A DNA stretch of 64,000 bases from Halomonas sp. GT (GCF_002082565.1 NZ_CP020562.1:1-64000); one strand, 5' to 3'. Shown: positions 12,210-21,996, counted from the stretch's first letter. The notes: generated by a model from the sequence alone, not told the origin. Numbers and translations: made by a program.

Positions 12210-13242
12210 TTCTGCCAAACGAATGTTAGTAGTTGGCCCTTCCTGGGTAGGTGATATGGTGATGGCACAAAGCCTGTTCATCACCCTTAAAGCCCGCAAT
12301 CCAGGTGCAACCCTGGGGGTAGTAGCCCCTGCGTGGTCAAAGCCTATTCTTGAGCGTATGCCTGAGGTAGACGAGGTGCTTCCATTGGCAGTGGGGCATG
12401 GTGAATTTGGCCTTGCCAGCCGCCGTGAGCTGGCTGCCCGTTTACGAGGACGCTTTGATCGTGCCATTGTTCTGCCGCGCTCATGGAAAGCGGCGCTGGT
12501 GCCCTTTATGGCGCGTATTCCCGAGCGTATCGGTTTTTTGGGTGAACACCGCTACGGCTTATTGAAAGAGCGCCGCAAGCTGGATAAGCAGGTGTTGGAT
12601 CAAACGGTTAAGCGGTTTGTTTCTCTGGGCCTGCCGCTGGAAGAAGCCATAAAAGGCGAATTTGAGATTCCGACGCCGCGTTTAACGATTGATCGAAATA
12701 ACTTGGTCAATTTACGCCTTACTCACGCGCTATCGTCGCGTCCAGCTATTGGAATGATGCCAGGAGCGGAGTACGGGCCAGCTAAGCAGTGGCCGTTAGG
12801 CTATTTCCATGCGTTAGCAGTGCGACTGGTTAAGGATGGATTTGAGGTGCGTGTGTTTGGCGGGCCGAAAGATCATGCCGCTGGAGATAGCATTGTGAAA
12901 GGGTTGCCCCACGCGCATAACTTATGCGGCAAAACCCAATTGTCGGATGCGGTAGATCTATTGGCAGACTGCCGCCAGGTGGTCACCAACGATTCAGGCT
13001 TAATGCACGTTGCCGCTGCGGTAGGCGTGCGTATTCACGCTCTATACGGTTCTTCATCACCTGCTTACACACCGCCCCTAACCGATAATGCTGTCATTCA
13101 CTATCTAGCGCTTTCCTGCTCACCTTGCTTTAAGCGTACTTGCCCACTGGGGCACACCAACTGTCTGAATGACTTAGGCGTAGAGCAAGTGTATCGAGCG
13201 ATGAGGGTCGATAGTCAGCGCGCTAATAACGTTAGCGCATAA
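12202..13242 (+). CDS. waaF: ADP-heptose:LPS heptosyltransferase II
   Basis: WaaF adds the second heptose to the LPS inner core on the cytoplasmic face of the inner membrane. The 346-residue GT9 protein has the N-terminal [18 protein letters not shown] motif and the C-terminal nucleotide-sugar site [14 protein letters not shown] with SPAYTPP nearby, all typical of heptosyltransferase II (348 residues in E. coli). It overlaps hldD at its start. Its 3' end overlaps the convergent OpgB-like gene by 11 bases. Confidence 0.94.
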   Translation: MANSAKRMLVVGPSWVGDMVMAQSLFITLKARNPGATLGVVAPAWSKPILERMPEVDEVLPLAVGHGEFGLASRRELAARLRGRFDRAIVLPRSWKAALVPFMARIPERIGFLGEHRYGLLKERRKLDKQVLDQTVKRFVSLGLPLEEAIKGEFEIPTPRLTIDRNNLVNLRLTHALSSRPAIGMMPGAEYGPAKQWPLGYFHALAVRLVKDGFEVRVFGGPKDHAAGDSIVKGLPHAHNLCGKTQLSDAVDLLADCRQVVTNDSGLMHVAAAVGVRIHALYGSSSPAYTPPLTDNAVIHYLALSCSPCFKRTCPLGHTNCLNDLGVEQVYRAMRVDSQRANNVSA

Positions 13243-14872
13243 TTTCGACTTCATCGGCCTGATCAGCAGGGGTTTCTATGACTTGTTGTTCGGTGCTTTC
13301 TTGTGGTTCGCGCCGTTGAGGGGTCAGTCCTTCCCAAAGGCGATGCTGTAACGCTGTCTCTTCCCGTAGGCGCTCGTTAAGCACCTCAAGCCCATGCGTT
13401 TCAACCAGCGTTGGTTGACTGCTAAGCAGAGATGCCCCAAGTCCTGCACGGTTATCGTTAAGCGGCAGGCCCATGGCGTCCAAAATAGTGGGGAATACGT
13501 CTAACATTGTCGCCCCCCGATGTACTGTCAGCGGTGAGATACCTTCGCCCAACATGATCAGCGTATTCTCTCGATCAAGCGTTGTTAGTTGATCCCAAAC
13601 CGACACACGCATCGTAAGATGATCACTGAGCACGACAACCAATGTGTTTTCGAGGAGGCCTTCTTGTTCAAGACGCTCAATAAGATCGCGCGCCTGGCTA
13701 GCCGAGCATTTCACTGAATATAAGATATCTTGGCCGTCGAATTCCCCCTGGCGGTCTAGGCACGTTTGGGAGGGAAAACCGCTAGGGGCGTGTCCGGCAA
13801 TGCTTAGATTAACCACTGCCCAAGGGCCGTCATCCTCTTCATTCAAACGACGAATTTCATTCACAGTAAAATCGTAAAGAGTGTCGTCATAGAGCCCCCA
13901 GCTATTTATGTACTCTGGGTCATCGAGCTCCGCTGAAAGCTCCTCTTTTCCCTTTACCGTATTAAACTGATGGCCGCGATAGAAAAGCCCTTTACCAGCA
14001 AACTGAGCACTAGCTCCACCCAGATAGCTAAGTCGATAACCTTGAGCTGCGAGCACATCGCCTAGGCAATCGACGCCGGGGACTACTTTGGAGAGCGGGT
14101 CGAACTGACTGTCATGCAAAAGTCCCGCAGGCATCAGTGGTACGCCACATTGGCTAGCAATCATGCCGGCCATGGTCCAGCCAGTGTTTTCCATTTGCTG
14201 GATACCTTCGAAGACCAGCCCTCGTTCGCCTAGCGCGGTTAAGTCAGCGTAAGCATCACCAAATAGTTCATTGCTATACGTACGCTCAATGCTTTCCAGA
14301 TACATCACCAGAAGGTTAGGCGCATTGGTTTGATCTTCCGTGGGCGGCGGCACGTAACGGCGATCTAACCAAGCACCATCGTCCGTTACGATGGCCGCGC
14401 TGCGCTGACCTAAGCCGTATAGCATTGGGTTTGCTGCTAACAAGAGAAGTGCAGCAAAGCGTTCAGCTATCCGCCATCGCTGATCATGCCGCGTAATCCA
14501 GGTAACCGATGCCAGCACTGCGAGCACGCTAATTGTGTAAATAACGGCAGTGATCATTTTTCCAGCACCACCATGTTCGGCCATGCCCGCTTGAAGGTGG
14601 AAAAACACTGCGCCTAAATCGACATTGCCAAAGCTGTCAGCTAAGTAGATATAAATGCCTAACAAGCTGATAGGTACCAGCGACCAAGGCCACACTGGGC
14701 GGTAGCGAGCGTTTAGCGGTGCTCCCCAGCGTAGCTTGATGCCAAAGCCAATCCACACGGTGGCTGTAAAAAATAGCGTCCACCAAGGCAGCCGAGTCAG
14801 CACAGTGATGGCGTAGCCAATACATAAACCGATGACAGTCACTGCTATTTTTCGGATAACGCTAGGGTCCAT
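13232..14872 (-). CDS. OpgB/MdoB-like phosphoglycerol transferase (sulfatase-fold, membrane)
   Basis: This 546-residue protein has about five N-terminal hydrophobic segments (roughly residues 8-170) followed by a periplasmic alkaline-phosphatase/sulfatase-fold domain. The domain contains LLVMYLESIERTYS, GWTMAGMIASQCGVPL, a SWGLYDDTLYD segment and VVLSDHL. These match my memory of E. coli MdoB/OpgB, which moves phosphoglycerol to osmoregulated periplasmic glucans. In this LPS locus the acceptor could instead be a core sugar; that part is inference. It is the last gene of a minus-strand cluster with two glycosyltransferases and a YrbL-like kinase. Phosphoethanolamine transferase (EptA type) is less likely because the ESIERT and SQCG motifs fit OpgB. 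Confidence 0.78.
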   Translation of the reverse strand: MDPSVIRKIAVTVIGLCIGYAITVLTRLPWWTLFFTATVWIGFGIKLRWGAPLNARYRPVWPWSLVPISLLGIYIYLADSFGNVDLGAVFFHLQAGMAEHGGAGKMITAVIYTISVLAVLASVTWITRHDQRWRIAERFAALLLLAANPMLYGLGQRSAAIVTDDGAWLDRRYVPPPTEDQTNAPNLLVMYLESIERTYSNELFGDAYADLTALGERGLVFEGIQQMENTGWTMAGMIASQCGVPLMPAGLLHDSQFDPLSKVVPGVDCLGDVLAAQGYRLSYLGGASAQFAGKGLFYRGHQFNTVKGKEELSAELDDPEYINSWGLYDDTLYDFTVNEIRRLNEEDDGPWAVVNLSIAGHAPSGFPSQTCLDRQGEFDGQDILYSVKCSASQARDLIERLEQEGLLENTLVVVLSDHLTMRVSVWDQLTTLDRENTLIMLGEGISPLTVHRGATMLDVFPTILDAMGLPLNDNRAGLGASLLSSQPTLVETHGLEVLNERLREETALQHRLWEGLTPQRREPQESTEQQVIETPADQADEVEIMR

Positions 14873-14929
14873 ATATAACCTATGTTTTCAGTCGAGCCGT
14901 GGCTGGCAAGCAGATATGACATATGTCAG

Positions 14930-15634
14930 TTAGCCACGCGAATTATCAGAAGACGCTTTCGAAGTCGCATGTAAAGGCGGGGCTGCTGCGTAGCGATAAT
15001 TGCCTGCATAAACCTCTTGAGCACATTTAGTAAATTGCGATTTTGCTTGCTGCCATTTTCGATGAGTATAAAAACCTGATAATCGCTTACTTTTTAATAA
15101 AAGGTATGTCTTGAAGTTTAGTTTTTTAGGTGAAAAGCCATCCACCATAATGAGTTTATACTCATTATGATTACCATTTAAAATGAAATTATCAATATTG
15201 AAGTCAGACGCTGGGATGCCCGAATTGAAAAAGCTTCTGATAATATCCTCGACCAATATCAAGGCTTTATCAACCGTAAGTTCTTTTCTGAACAAGAGCT
15301 TTCGCAGCGTTAACGACTTACCTTTATCGTCGAAGATCTTATCTACTACTAATCCCGGTCCCCTGTTGGTAGTAACCCAGGTGTGACAGAAGCTTATGTG
15401 ACTACTTTTGCACATTTTTTTTATTTTCTGAGACACATACCACTCAGACAGACTTTGCCGATGACCTTTTTTCCAATGATTTGAATCTCGTGAAATTTTA
15501 ATTAACTTAGAAGGGTGTTCTTTATAGAGATAACAAATACGATTGCTGCCATAGGATAAAATGTCATCGTCATGCAAGATGATTTGCTCACTATTATTAA
15601 TTTCTTTAGCGATCTTTTTATATGAAAAATACAT
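14930..15634 (-). CDS. YrbL-family kinase-like protein
   Basis: The 234-residue product resembles the YrbL family (PhoP-regulated kinase-like proteins): GSNRICYLYKEHPSKLIKIS resembles the family nucleotide-binding start, GPGLVVDKIFDDKGKSLTL follows, and a catalytic-like segment SDFNIDNFILNG ends in MVDGFS. Family function is not firmly established; kinase chemistry is inferred from the fold. AAGGATG precedes the ATG, 21 bases after the stop of the upstream glycosyltransferase, so it belongs to that operon. The gene is notably A+T-rich and lysine/asparagine-rich compared with neighbours, a sign of acquisition or replacement of core-assembly genes. The C-terminal tail (from about 215) is low in structure. 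Confidence 0.65.
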   Translation of the reverse strand: MYFSYKKIAKEINNSEQIILHDDDILSYGSNRICYLYKEHPSKLIKISRDSNHWKKGHRQSLSEWYVSQKIKKMCKSSHISFCHTWVTTNRGPGLVVDKIFDDKGKSLTLRKLLFRKELTVDKALILVEDIIRSFFNSGIPASDFNIDNFILNGNHNEYKLIMVDGFSPKKLNFKTYLLLKSKRLSGFYTHRKWQQAKSQFTKCAQEVYAGNYRYAAAPPLHATSKASSDNSRG

Positions 15635-15654
15635 GGATCATCCTTGATCTTTGT

Positions 15655-16773
15655 TTAAAAGAATTGCGAAAGTAAAGTTTTGAGCGCCTTATACTGATAT
15701 TCATAAGTGAATTGGCTAGCTCTGTTCGCAACCTGATTTGATAGCAAGTCATTGTTTTGCATCAATATTTTTTCGGAGGCCTGAGCCCATTGGCAAGCGT
15801 CATAGCCGGACACAATGAGCTGTTTATAGTCCCCTTCCAATATTTCTCCAGCACCGACACGCTCAGATATTAGAGGCAGTGTAGAACAAGCCATTGCTTC
15901 TAACACCACGCAGCCAAATTCCTCGATATGTGCGGGTAACATAAATAAATCTAACGCAGCATAATATTGCTCTACGTTGGGAACCGTTTTTTTCCAAATA
16001 AAATGGTGTCCGATATTAAGTTTTTCAGCTTTTTCTTTGTAGGCGGCCGTGTTTCCCTGGCCAATTACCAGGAATCGATAATTTAAAGTGGCTTTTTTTA
16101 CGAGACAGTCAGCAATATCAATAAATAAAGATAAATTTCTCTTTTTGAAATCTCCAGAGGTTACTAGGCCTATCAGTTTTTCTTGTTTTTTAATGCCGAG
16201 CTCATCTCGGCGAGCCTCTCTATAATTAATTTTAACGGAAGCGTTAAATTGCTTAGGATTATACCCAGGATAAGAAACTTCAATTTTATCCTCAGGTAGG
16301 TTGTATCGACTACTTAAATCATTTGCCATCAATCGAGAGTTGGCAACCACTTTTTTAAAGGCTCCTTGCGACATAATCTTTCGATGCATTTTCGAGACAT
16401 CGCTTTGGAGATCAGCAGCTTCCGGATAGATAAGCCCTTGGGCAAGGTCGACGCAGTTATGCATAAAAACGATATCGGCATTGTCTGAATCGCCGTGGCT
16501 GATAACGAGGTCAGGCTTATGGCGTAGGCGCCAGGCATTGGCACGAGCACTAAACCAGCGCCGACGTACTAATCCTTTGAAAGGAAAGGTAGATATCTTA
16601 TGTAATGTGCCTCCGGTGGAGTGGATATTGGCAGCATCCGCTTTTTCACACAAGACGGTGACGTTATAGCCCATCGCGCTCAAAATCGAGATTTGTTGCA
16701 ATGCAATTCTTGCAGCACCTGTCATTTTGTTAAGTTTACGTATCGCAACAACAGCGGTGGGTGCTTTCTGCAT
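15655..16773 (-). CDS. Glycosyltransferase family 4 (LPS core type)
   Basis: A GT-B glycosyltransferase of 372 residues. The N-terminal half has an acceptor-binding layout (TGAARIALQQISILSAMGYN) and the C-terminal half carries RFLVIGQGN, a DLFMLPAHIEEFGCVVLEAMAC donor site with the E-x7-E motif, and PLISERVGAGEIL. This is the GT4/WaaG-like class that adds sugars to lipid A-core. The sugar and linkage cannot be told from sequence. The start is ATG 16773, with AGG upstream; an in-frame TTG at 16779 is also open. It lies 25 bp after the family 2 glycosyltransferase gene and is A+T-rich. Confidence 0.85.
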   Translation of the reverse strand: MQKAPTAVVAIRKLNKMTGAARIALQQISILSAMGYNVTVLCEKADAANIHSTGGTLHKISTFPFKGLVRRRWFSARANAWRLRHKPDLVISHGDSDNADIVFMHNCVDLAQGLIYPEAADLQSDVSKMHRKIMSQGAFKKVVANSRLMANDLSSRYNLPEDKIEVSYPGYNPKQFNASVKINYREARRDELGIKKQEKLIGLVTSGDFKKRNLSLFIDIADCLVKKATLNYRFLVIGQGNTAAYKEKAEKLNIGHHFIWKKTVPNVEQYYAALDLFMLPAHIEEFGCVVLEAMACSTLPLISERVGAGEILEGDYKQLIVSGYDACQWAQASEKILMQNNDLLSNQVANRASQFTYEYQYKALKTLLSQFF

Positions 16774-16798
16774 TGTCAAACCTATAGAAGTCTAAAAT

Positions 16799-17557
16799 TT
16801 AGCGATTGGTCTTTAAATAGTTTTTCATGTACTTCCAAAAGACACCGTTAGCATTGGATACTGCAATGACGAGACCTCTCCAACCATCTAAACATCCGCG
16901 CTGTAATAAATAGGTGCGAATGAAGGCAAATAGCGCTTTTATAAAAACAATGGGCACCGGATATGCTTTCAGCTTTCCTGAGTCAGCCCGAATAGTCGAA
17001 TAACGGTTAACTTTTTCTAAAAGCTGGGATAAGTCTGTGACTGCCGTATGCGTAATGGTGCCTGTTAAACGCTGCACACGGCTATGTTGGCTAAGTGCAA
17101 TTGACTCATGAACCATGGCATCGTTGAAATTATGGCATTGGCGGTTAAATAAGCGAATCAGCCAGTCATTACCCCATCCGGAATGGCGCACAGGGCGGCC
17201 CATCATCCAATTTTCGCGCAACACCTGGCCAAGGTCGTTTGGCAAGGCCTTGTCTACCCAGGCAAGAATAGCTTCTACCAGTATCGGAGATAGGGCCTCA
17301 TCCGCATCTAACGACACAATCCAGTCATGTTTTGCTAGCGAAACAGCGTGACGTTTGGTTGGGCCAAAACCTAGGAACTCACCTTCATATGACGTTACGT
17401 TTGGATAGTCTGCCGCGATTTTTAGCGTATCGTCGCTTGAGCCGTTATCGTAAATAACAACATCATCAAAATCCTGAACAGAGTCCAGGGTTTGTCGCAG
17501 TGTGGCGGCAGCATTTCGAGTGATGATAACAACGCTTACGCTAGCGGGTATGGGCAT
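16799..17557 (-). CDS. WaaE/KdtX-like glycosyltransferase family 2
   Basis: A GT-A glycosyltransferase of 252 residues from the ATG at 17557, which has AGGACA 4 bases upstream. The N-terminal nucleotide-sugar domain shows SVVIITRNAAATLRQTLDSV, YDNGSSDDT, GFGPTKRHAV and the metal-binding SLDADEAL, the pattern of WaaE/KdtX enzymes that add a hexose to the first inner-core heptose. The C-terminus ends with a hydrophobic/aromatic stretch (FIKALFAFIRTYLLQRG) that may contact the membrane. It is the first gene of the minus-strand core cluster and is divergent from the glycosyltransferase at 17632. An in-frame upstream ATG at 17620 would run into the divergent gene region. Confidence 0.87.
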   Translation of the reverse strand: MPIPASVSVVIITRNAAATLRQTLDSVQDFDDVVIYDNGSSDDTLKIAADYPNVTSYEGEFLGFGPTKRHAVSLAKHDWIVSLDADEALSPILVEAILAWVDKALPNDLGQVLRENWMMGRPVRHSGWGNDWLIRLFNRQCHNFNDAMVHESIALSQHSRVQRLTGTITHTAVTDLSQLLEKVNRYSTIRADSGKLKAYPVPIVFIKALFAFIRTYLLQRGCLDGWRGLVIAVSNANGVFWKYMKNYLKTNR

Positions 17558-17631
17558 GACTGTCCTGTTAGTATGAGCGACGGGTGCTATTATATCTGCT
17601 TTTATACCCAAAATATTCAAGTGAGGCGCTT

Positions 17632-18660
17632 TTGCAAATTATTCACGTTAATCTGGCTAAGGGTTTTCGAGGAGGAGAGCGCCAAACGGTATTATTAATA
17701 CAAGCCCTCGCTAAACGTCCGGATGTAAAACAGCAAACCCTGGTTTGTCAGCCCTTGTCGCCTCTGCGCGACGAGTTAGCTGATACAGCTAATGTGCGGT
17801 TTGTTAATGCATCGTCTCAGTTGGCGGGGCACTGGCTTGCTGGAAAAGCGGATATTGTTCATGCTCACGAGGCAAAGGCTGTTCATTGGGCTTGGCTGCA
17901 CAAAAAGCTGTTTCAGACGCCTTATATTCTTACCCGCCGTGTCGATACGCCTATCAAAAGGAAGTGGAGCAACGTAGTTTTTTATCGTAATGCCCACCGT
18001 TGTGTCGCCATTTCCAGTGTAATAGCTAATGAAATTGGCTCACTGAGCTCCCGGCCAATACCTTTAATCCCCAGCGCCTTTTCTCCCTCGACGCCTGATC
18101 TAATGATTGCTAAAACGTTGCGCCATACTTATAGCGGGCGTTTTATTGTGGGCCATGTGGGGGCACTGGTAGATCGTCACAAAGGACAGCGTGTACTACT
18201 AGAGGCAGCTCGGCAGCTAGAGCAGACGCATCCTGAAATACTCTTTCTCTTTTTTGGCCGTGGGGAAGATGCCTCGTTACTTCATAAAGAGAGTGCCGAA
18301 TTAGGTAACGTTGTTTGGATGGGCTTTAAACCCGATATTAACAACTATATGCCTGCTTTTGATCTCTTTGCATTCCCTTCCCGTAATGAAGGCTTGGGGT
18401 CAGTACTGCTGGATGTGATGAATGCAAATGTGCCGGTTATTGCCAGCGAGGTGGGAGGAATCCCGGATATCGTCAAGCATCTCGAAACTGGTTTTTTGGT
18501 TCCACCCAACAATGCCAAGAGGTTAGCCGAAGGCATTGTGGCACTTAGGCACGATGATTCGTTAAGAAATAGGTTAGTGACGACAGCGCGTTCCACGCTT
18601 AACAACTACTCTTCTGAGGCGATGGCAAGTGCTTACTTGGCGTTATACCGTACTTTGTAG
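17632..18660 (+). CDS. Glycosyltransferase family 4, probable TTG start
   Basis: A 342-residue GT-B enzyme with LQIIHVNLAKGFRGGERQT at the N-terminus (the GGxxR acceptor loop), a VGHVGALVDRHKG linker, and the donor site FDLFAFPSRNEGLGSVLLDVMNAN. The frame is open upstream to 17584, but homologous N-termini begin at the QIIHVNL segment and the only start there is TTG at 17632, with GTGAGG about 5 bases upstream. It stands alone on the plus strand between the divergent WaaE-like gene and convergent kdkA. It most likely adds a core sugar; donor and acceptor are unknown. Confidence 0.83.
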   Translation: MQIIHVNLAKGFRGGERQTVLLIQALAKRPDVKQQTLVCQPLSPLRDELADTANVRFVNASSQLAGHWLAGKADIVHAHEAKAVHWAWLHKKLFQTPYILTRRVDTPIKRKWSNVVFYRNAHRCVAISSVIANEIGSLSSRPIPLIPSAFSPSTPDLMIAKTLRHTYSGRFIVGHVGALVDRHKGQRVLLEAARQLEQTHPEILFLFFGRGEDASLLHKESAELGNVVWMGFKPDINNYMPAFDLFAFPSRNEGLGSVLLDVMNANVPVIASEVGGIPDIVKHLETGFLVPPNNAKRLAEGIVALRHDDSLRNRLVTTARSTLNNYSSEAMASAYLALYRTL

Positions 18661-18700
18661 TGCGCCAACGTTTTCAGAAACGTGCTCTTAAACGTTCTTT

Positions 18701-19480
18701 TTATGCGTCGTACCCTTGGCGTATAGCATGCAGATTCGCATGTTGAGTGAATTTGTTAATCGAGCGTTCAAGGCGGGCTAGGTTATCTTCCTGCCACTTG
18801 CCTGGTGGCCGCAAGCGGCAGCGATCCAGGTCAATCAACCAGGGCTCACCATGATGATCAATCAAGATATTGCGCGCATTAAGATCAACATGATCAAGGC
18901 CTGCTTGATGGAAGCAATTGATCATTGTGCCAACGCGCTGAAGCAAAGCGTCATCTGCTTTCCCTGCTGCCAATAAGCTAGCAAGCGCCTGAGCGCCTGG
19001 AATCCTGACAGTTATGAGCGCGGCTTCATACGTAAGGCCATAACGAATAATGCAGCAGGCAACGGGGCGCGGCACGGGCAGCCCCTGGTCATACAGCGTA
19101 GCGGTTAAGCGCAGCTCGCGAAACGCACGGGTGCGCTCTTCACCCAGCCACAGGTAGCGTTTCTTACTCAGCTTGGCAATGAGTCCACCGCGGCGATAAG
19201 GCCGCAATACCCACTGTTCTGAATCACTGGCCTTTAAGAAAAAACTGCTTCCCCTTCCTGGTGCTTCCCCAACGATTAAATTACGCTCACGCCAATAGGC
19301 CTGATGGAATAGATCGGGATGAAGTGGGTGTGACTGCCCTTGAGACTGTTGTTGTGATTGATGTTGAGATCCAGCTTGCGATCGTTGTTGCGACAGTTGG
19401 TGTGACGTGGCAGCGTCACTTAAACTGTCTACATCATGTAAAATCAGCCAATTTCTTTGCCGGAGTGCCGCTAAGCGCAT
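18701..19480 (-). CDS. kdkA: 3-deoxy-D-manno-octulosonic acid (Kdo) kinase
   Basis: KdkA phosphorylates the Kdo residue of Kdo-lipid A at the cytoplasmic side. The 259-residue protein has EAPGRGSSFFLK (nucleotide loop), the WVLRPYRRGGLIAKLSKKRYLW region, GLPVPRPVAC, and the catalytic GLDHVDLNARNILID with LIDLDRCRLR, all like Haemophilus KdkA as I recall it. Residues 30-52 are a Gln/Ser/His-rich insertion absent from the typical family. Its ATG at 19480 has AGAGGG just upstream. The start codon shares the tetranucleotide CATG with the divergent heptosyltransferase gene. Confidence 0.93.
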   Translation of the reverse strand: MRLAALRQRNWLILHDVDSLSDAATSHQLSQQRSQAGSQHQSQQQSQGQSHPLHPDLFHQAYWRERNLIVGEAPGRGSSFFLKASDSEQWVLRPYRRGGLIAKLSKKRYLWLGEERTRAFRELRLTATLYDQGLPVPRPVACCIIRYGLTYEAALITVRIPGAQALASLLAAGKADDALLQRVGTMINCFHQAGLDHVDLNARNILIDHHGEPWLIDLDRCRLRPPGKWQEDNLARLERSINKFTQHANLHAIRQGYDA

Positions 19481-20576
19481 GAAGCCCTCTCTGCCTGCTC
19501 AACCTAACCATATTGCTATTTTGCGCCTCTCCGCGTTGGGAGATGTGTGCAATCTTGTGCCCACGGTGCGTGCTTTGCAGCGCCAATGGCCGCACGCTCG
19601 CATTACCTGGATAATCGGCAAGGGGGAGCACAGTTTACTGTCGGGGCTTTCTGGGGTCGAGTTTGTTGTTTATGACAAGTCCACCGGTCTTGCGGGCATG
19701 CGTACCCTGTGGAAAGAGCTTTCCGACACTCGCTTTGATGTACTGCTACATATGCAGCAGGCGATACGCGCTAGCGTGCTTTCGCTTGGCCTCAAGGCCA
19801 ATGTACGGGTGGGCTATGATAAGTCGCGTGCTAAAGACGCCCAGCATTGGTTTACTCAGCATCAGCTTGCGCCGCATCCTAACGCCCATGTGTTGGAGTC
19901 GTTTATGGATTTCGCTCGCTTGCTCGGCGTAGAAGATGATCGATTGGAATGGAATCTGGCTGTACCACCGCTGGCTTATGAGGAAGCTCGTGGGGTCAGC
20001 GGCGAGGCGCCGTATCTCGTTATCAACCCTTGCAGCAACGCACGGTTGCGCAATTTTCGTAACTGGTCAGTGGAAGGCTATGCCAGCGTGATTGAACATG
20101 CTTGGGTACACCATGGTCTGAAGAGCGTGCTGACCGGAGGTGGTAGTTCTTTAGAGCGAGAAATCGGCGATCAAATTGAGGCGTTATGTCAACCGGATAG
20201 CGTTATTAATGCTATTGGCGGTACGTCGCTTAAAGGGGTACTGGCGCTGATTGATAATGCTCGTGCGGTTATTGCCCCCGATACGGGGCCAGCGCATATG
20301 GGGAATGCCATGGGTACGCCTACGCTTGGCCTCTACGCGACCACCAATCCCCAGCGTGCAGCGCCTTATTGTTGGCGGGATTTTGCGGTCAATGCCTACC
20401 CAGAAGCGGTTCGCACGTATCTGAATAAATCCGTCGATGAGGTTAGCTGGGGGCAGCGAGTACGCCATGCCGATGCCATGGATTTGATCAAGGCCGACGA
20501 CGTGATTGCTAAGTTAGATGCGCTGCTGGCGTATACCGCAGTGCCGCCAACAACAGGACCTTCGGATGAGAGTTGA
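19479..20576 (+). CDS. GT9 heptosyltransferase (WaaC/heptosyltransferase I-like)
   Basis: A 365-residue member of the ADP-heptose glycosyltransferase family: [20 protein letters not shown] at the N-terminus and [20 protein letters not shown] at the donor site. Together with waaF elsewhere, it is the likely first-heptose transferase, but a WaaQ-like role cannot be excluded. I chose ATG 19479 because no other plausible start lies near the family N-terminus; its Shine-Dalgarno is weak (GGAG is about 14 bases away). It overlaps the divergent kdkA start and its 3' end overlaps hldE by 11 bases, so it heads a heptosyltransferase-hldE-waaA operon. Confidence 0.85.
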   Translation: MKPSLPAQPNHIAILRLSALGDVCNLVPTVRALQRQWPHARITWIIGKGEHSLLSGLSGVEFVVYDKSTGLAGMRTLWKELSDTRFDVLLHMQQAIRASVLSLGLKANVRVGYDKSRAKDAQHWFTQHQLAPHPNAHVLESFMDFARLLGVEDDRLEWNLAVPPLAYEEARGVSGEAPYLVINPCSNARLRNFRNWSVEGYASVIEHAWVHHGLKSVLTGGGSSLEREIGDQIEALCQPDSVINAIGGTSLKGVLALIDNARAVIAPDTGPAHMGNAMGTPTLGLYATTNPQRAAPYCWRDFAVNAYPEAVRTYLNKSVDEVSWGQRVRHADAMDLIKADDVIAKLDALLAYTAVPPTTGPSDES

Positions 20577-21996
20577 TTTAACCGCCCTGGAACATGCCCG
20601 CGTACTGGTGGTGGGGGATGTGATGCTCGACCGCTATTGGCATGGTGGCACGTCGCGTATTTCACCCGAAGCGCCGGTGCCGGTGGTGCGTGTAGAAGAT
20701 GCTGATGACCGCCCCGGTGGCGCGGCGAACGTGGCGCTGAATGTGGCCTCTCTCGGTGGCCAGGCTGCACTGGCCGGTGTGGTGGGAGAGGATGAAAATG
20801 CTGAACTGCTGACATTGCGTTTGGCGGCTTCGAATGTAAGTACTTACTTTCAGCGAAGCTCAGAGATACCTACGATTACCAAGCTGCGTGTGATGAGCCG
20901 TAATCAGCAGCTTCTGCGGCTGGACTTTGAACAGCGCCTCGATAGCGTCGATACCACAGCACTGCTGGAGCAGGTCGAAAAAGCGCTGCCTGATTGCGAT
21001 GTGATGATTCTTTCCGACTACGGTAAAGGAACCCTTAATCAGGTCGAGACGCTGGTTCAGATGGCGCGTGCTTTTGGCAAGCGAGTGCTGGTCGACCCAA
21101 AGGGCCAAGATTTTAGTAAGTACCGTGGGGCGAGTTTGATTACGCCTAACTTAACCGAGTTTGAAGCGGTTGTTGGCCACTGCGCCAATGACGATGTTCT
21201 GGCTCAGCGCGGAGAAGCGTTGCGCGCCGAGCTTGAGTTAGAAGCGCTACTGATCACTCGCAGCGAAAAAGGTATGACCCTCATTCGTGAAGGTCACGCA
21301 CCGCTCCATTTGCCCACCCGAGCCCAGGAAGTGTTCGACGTAACCGGCGCCGGCGATACCGTGATTGGCTTGATGGGGCTAGCGCTCGCATCAGGCCATG
21401 CATTACCAGAAGCGATGATGCTGGCCAACTTGGGGGCCGGCTTGGTGGTGGCCAAGCCGGGAACAGCGACGCTTTCGATAGCCGAGCTATACACCGCGTT
21501 ACATGGCGACAAACTGGCTGAGTTTGGGGTGATTGACCAAGTCCCGCTGGTCGATGCCGTGCGTGCTGCCCAGCTGCGCGGCGAGCGCGTGGTGATGACC
21601 AATGGCTGCTTTGATATTCTCCATGCAGGGCACGTGGCCTACTTAGAACAAGCCAAACGCCTGGGGGATCGTCTTATCGTTGCGGTGAATGACGATGCCT
21701 CTATTGGGCGTTTGAAAGGCCCTAAACGGCCAATCAATCCGCTTAACCGACGTATGCAAGTGTTAGCTGGATTAGGCGCTGTCGATTGGGTCGTGCCATT
21801 TAGTGACGATACTCCCCAAGCGCTAATTGAAGCCGTTTTGCCGGATATTTTGGTAAAAGGCGGCGATTACCGCCCTGAAGATATTGCCGGTGGCGGAGCT
21901 GTTATCGCCAACGGCGGCGACGTAAAAGTACTGGGCTTTGAAGATGGCGTATCGACCAGCGCAATGATTAGCTCCATTCTGGATCGTGAGGGGTGA
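20566..21996 (+). CDS. hldE: Bifunctional heptose 7-phosphate kinase / heptose 1-phosphate adenylyltransferase
   Basis: HldE carries out two steps of ADP-heptose synthesis. The 476-residue protein has an N-terminal ribokinase-fold domain (about 1-315; [34 protein letters not shown] anion hole) and a C-terminal cytidylyltransferase-fold domain (about 340-476; [17 protein letters not shown] with the HxGH site). The start at ATG 20566 lies inside the 3' end of the preceding heptosyltransferase gene, with AGGA upstream. The stop overlaps the waaA start in TGATG. With gmhB and hldD the window encodes three of the ADP-heptose pathway proteins; gmhA was not seen. Confidence 0.97.
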   Translation: MRVDLTALEHARVLVVGDVMLDRYWHGGTSRISPEAPVPVVRVEDADDRPGGAANVALNVASLGGQAALAGVVGEDENAELLTLRLAASNVSTYFQRSSEIPTITKLRVMSRNQQLLRLDFEQRLDSVDTTALLEQVEKALPDCDVMILSDYGKGTLNQVETLVQMARAFGKRVLVDPKGQDFSKYRGASLITPNLTEFEAVVGHCANDDVLAQRGEALRAELELEALLITRSEKGMTLIREGHAPLHLPTRAQEVFDVTGAGDTVIGLMGLALASGHALPEAMMLANLGAGLVVAKPGTATLSIAELYTALHGDKLAEFGVIDQVPLVDAVRAAQLRGERVVMTNGCFDILHAGHVAYLEQAKRLGDRLIVAVNDDASIGRLKGPKRPINPLNRRMQVLAGLGAVDWVVPFSDDTPQALIEAVLPDILVKGGDYRPEDIAGGGAVIANGGDVKVLGFEDGVSTSAMISSILDREG

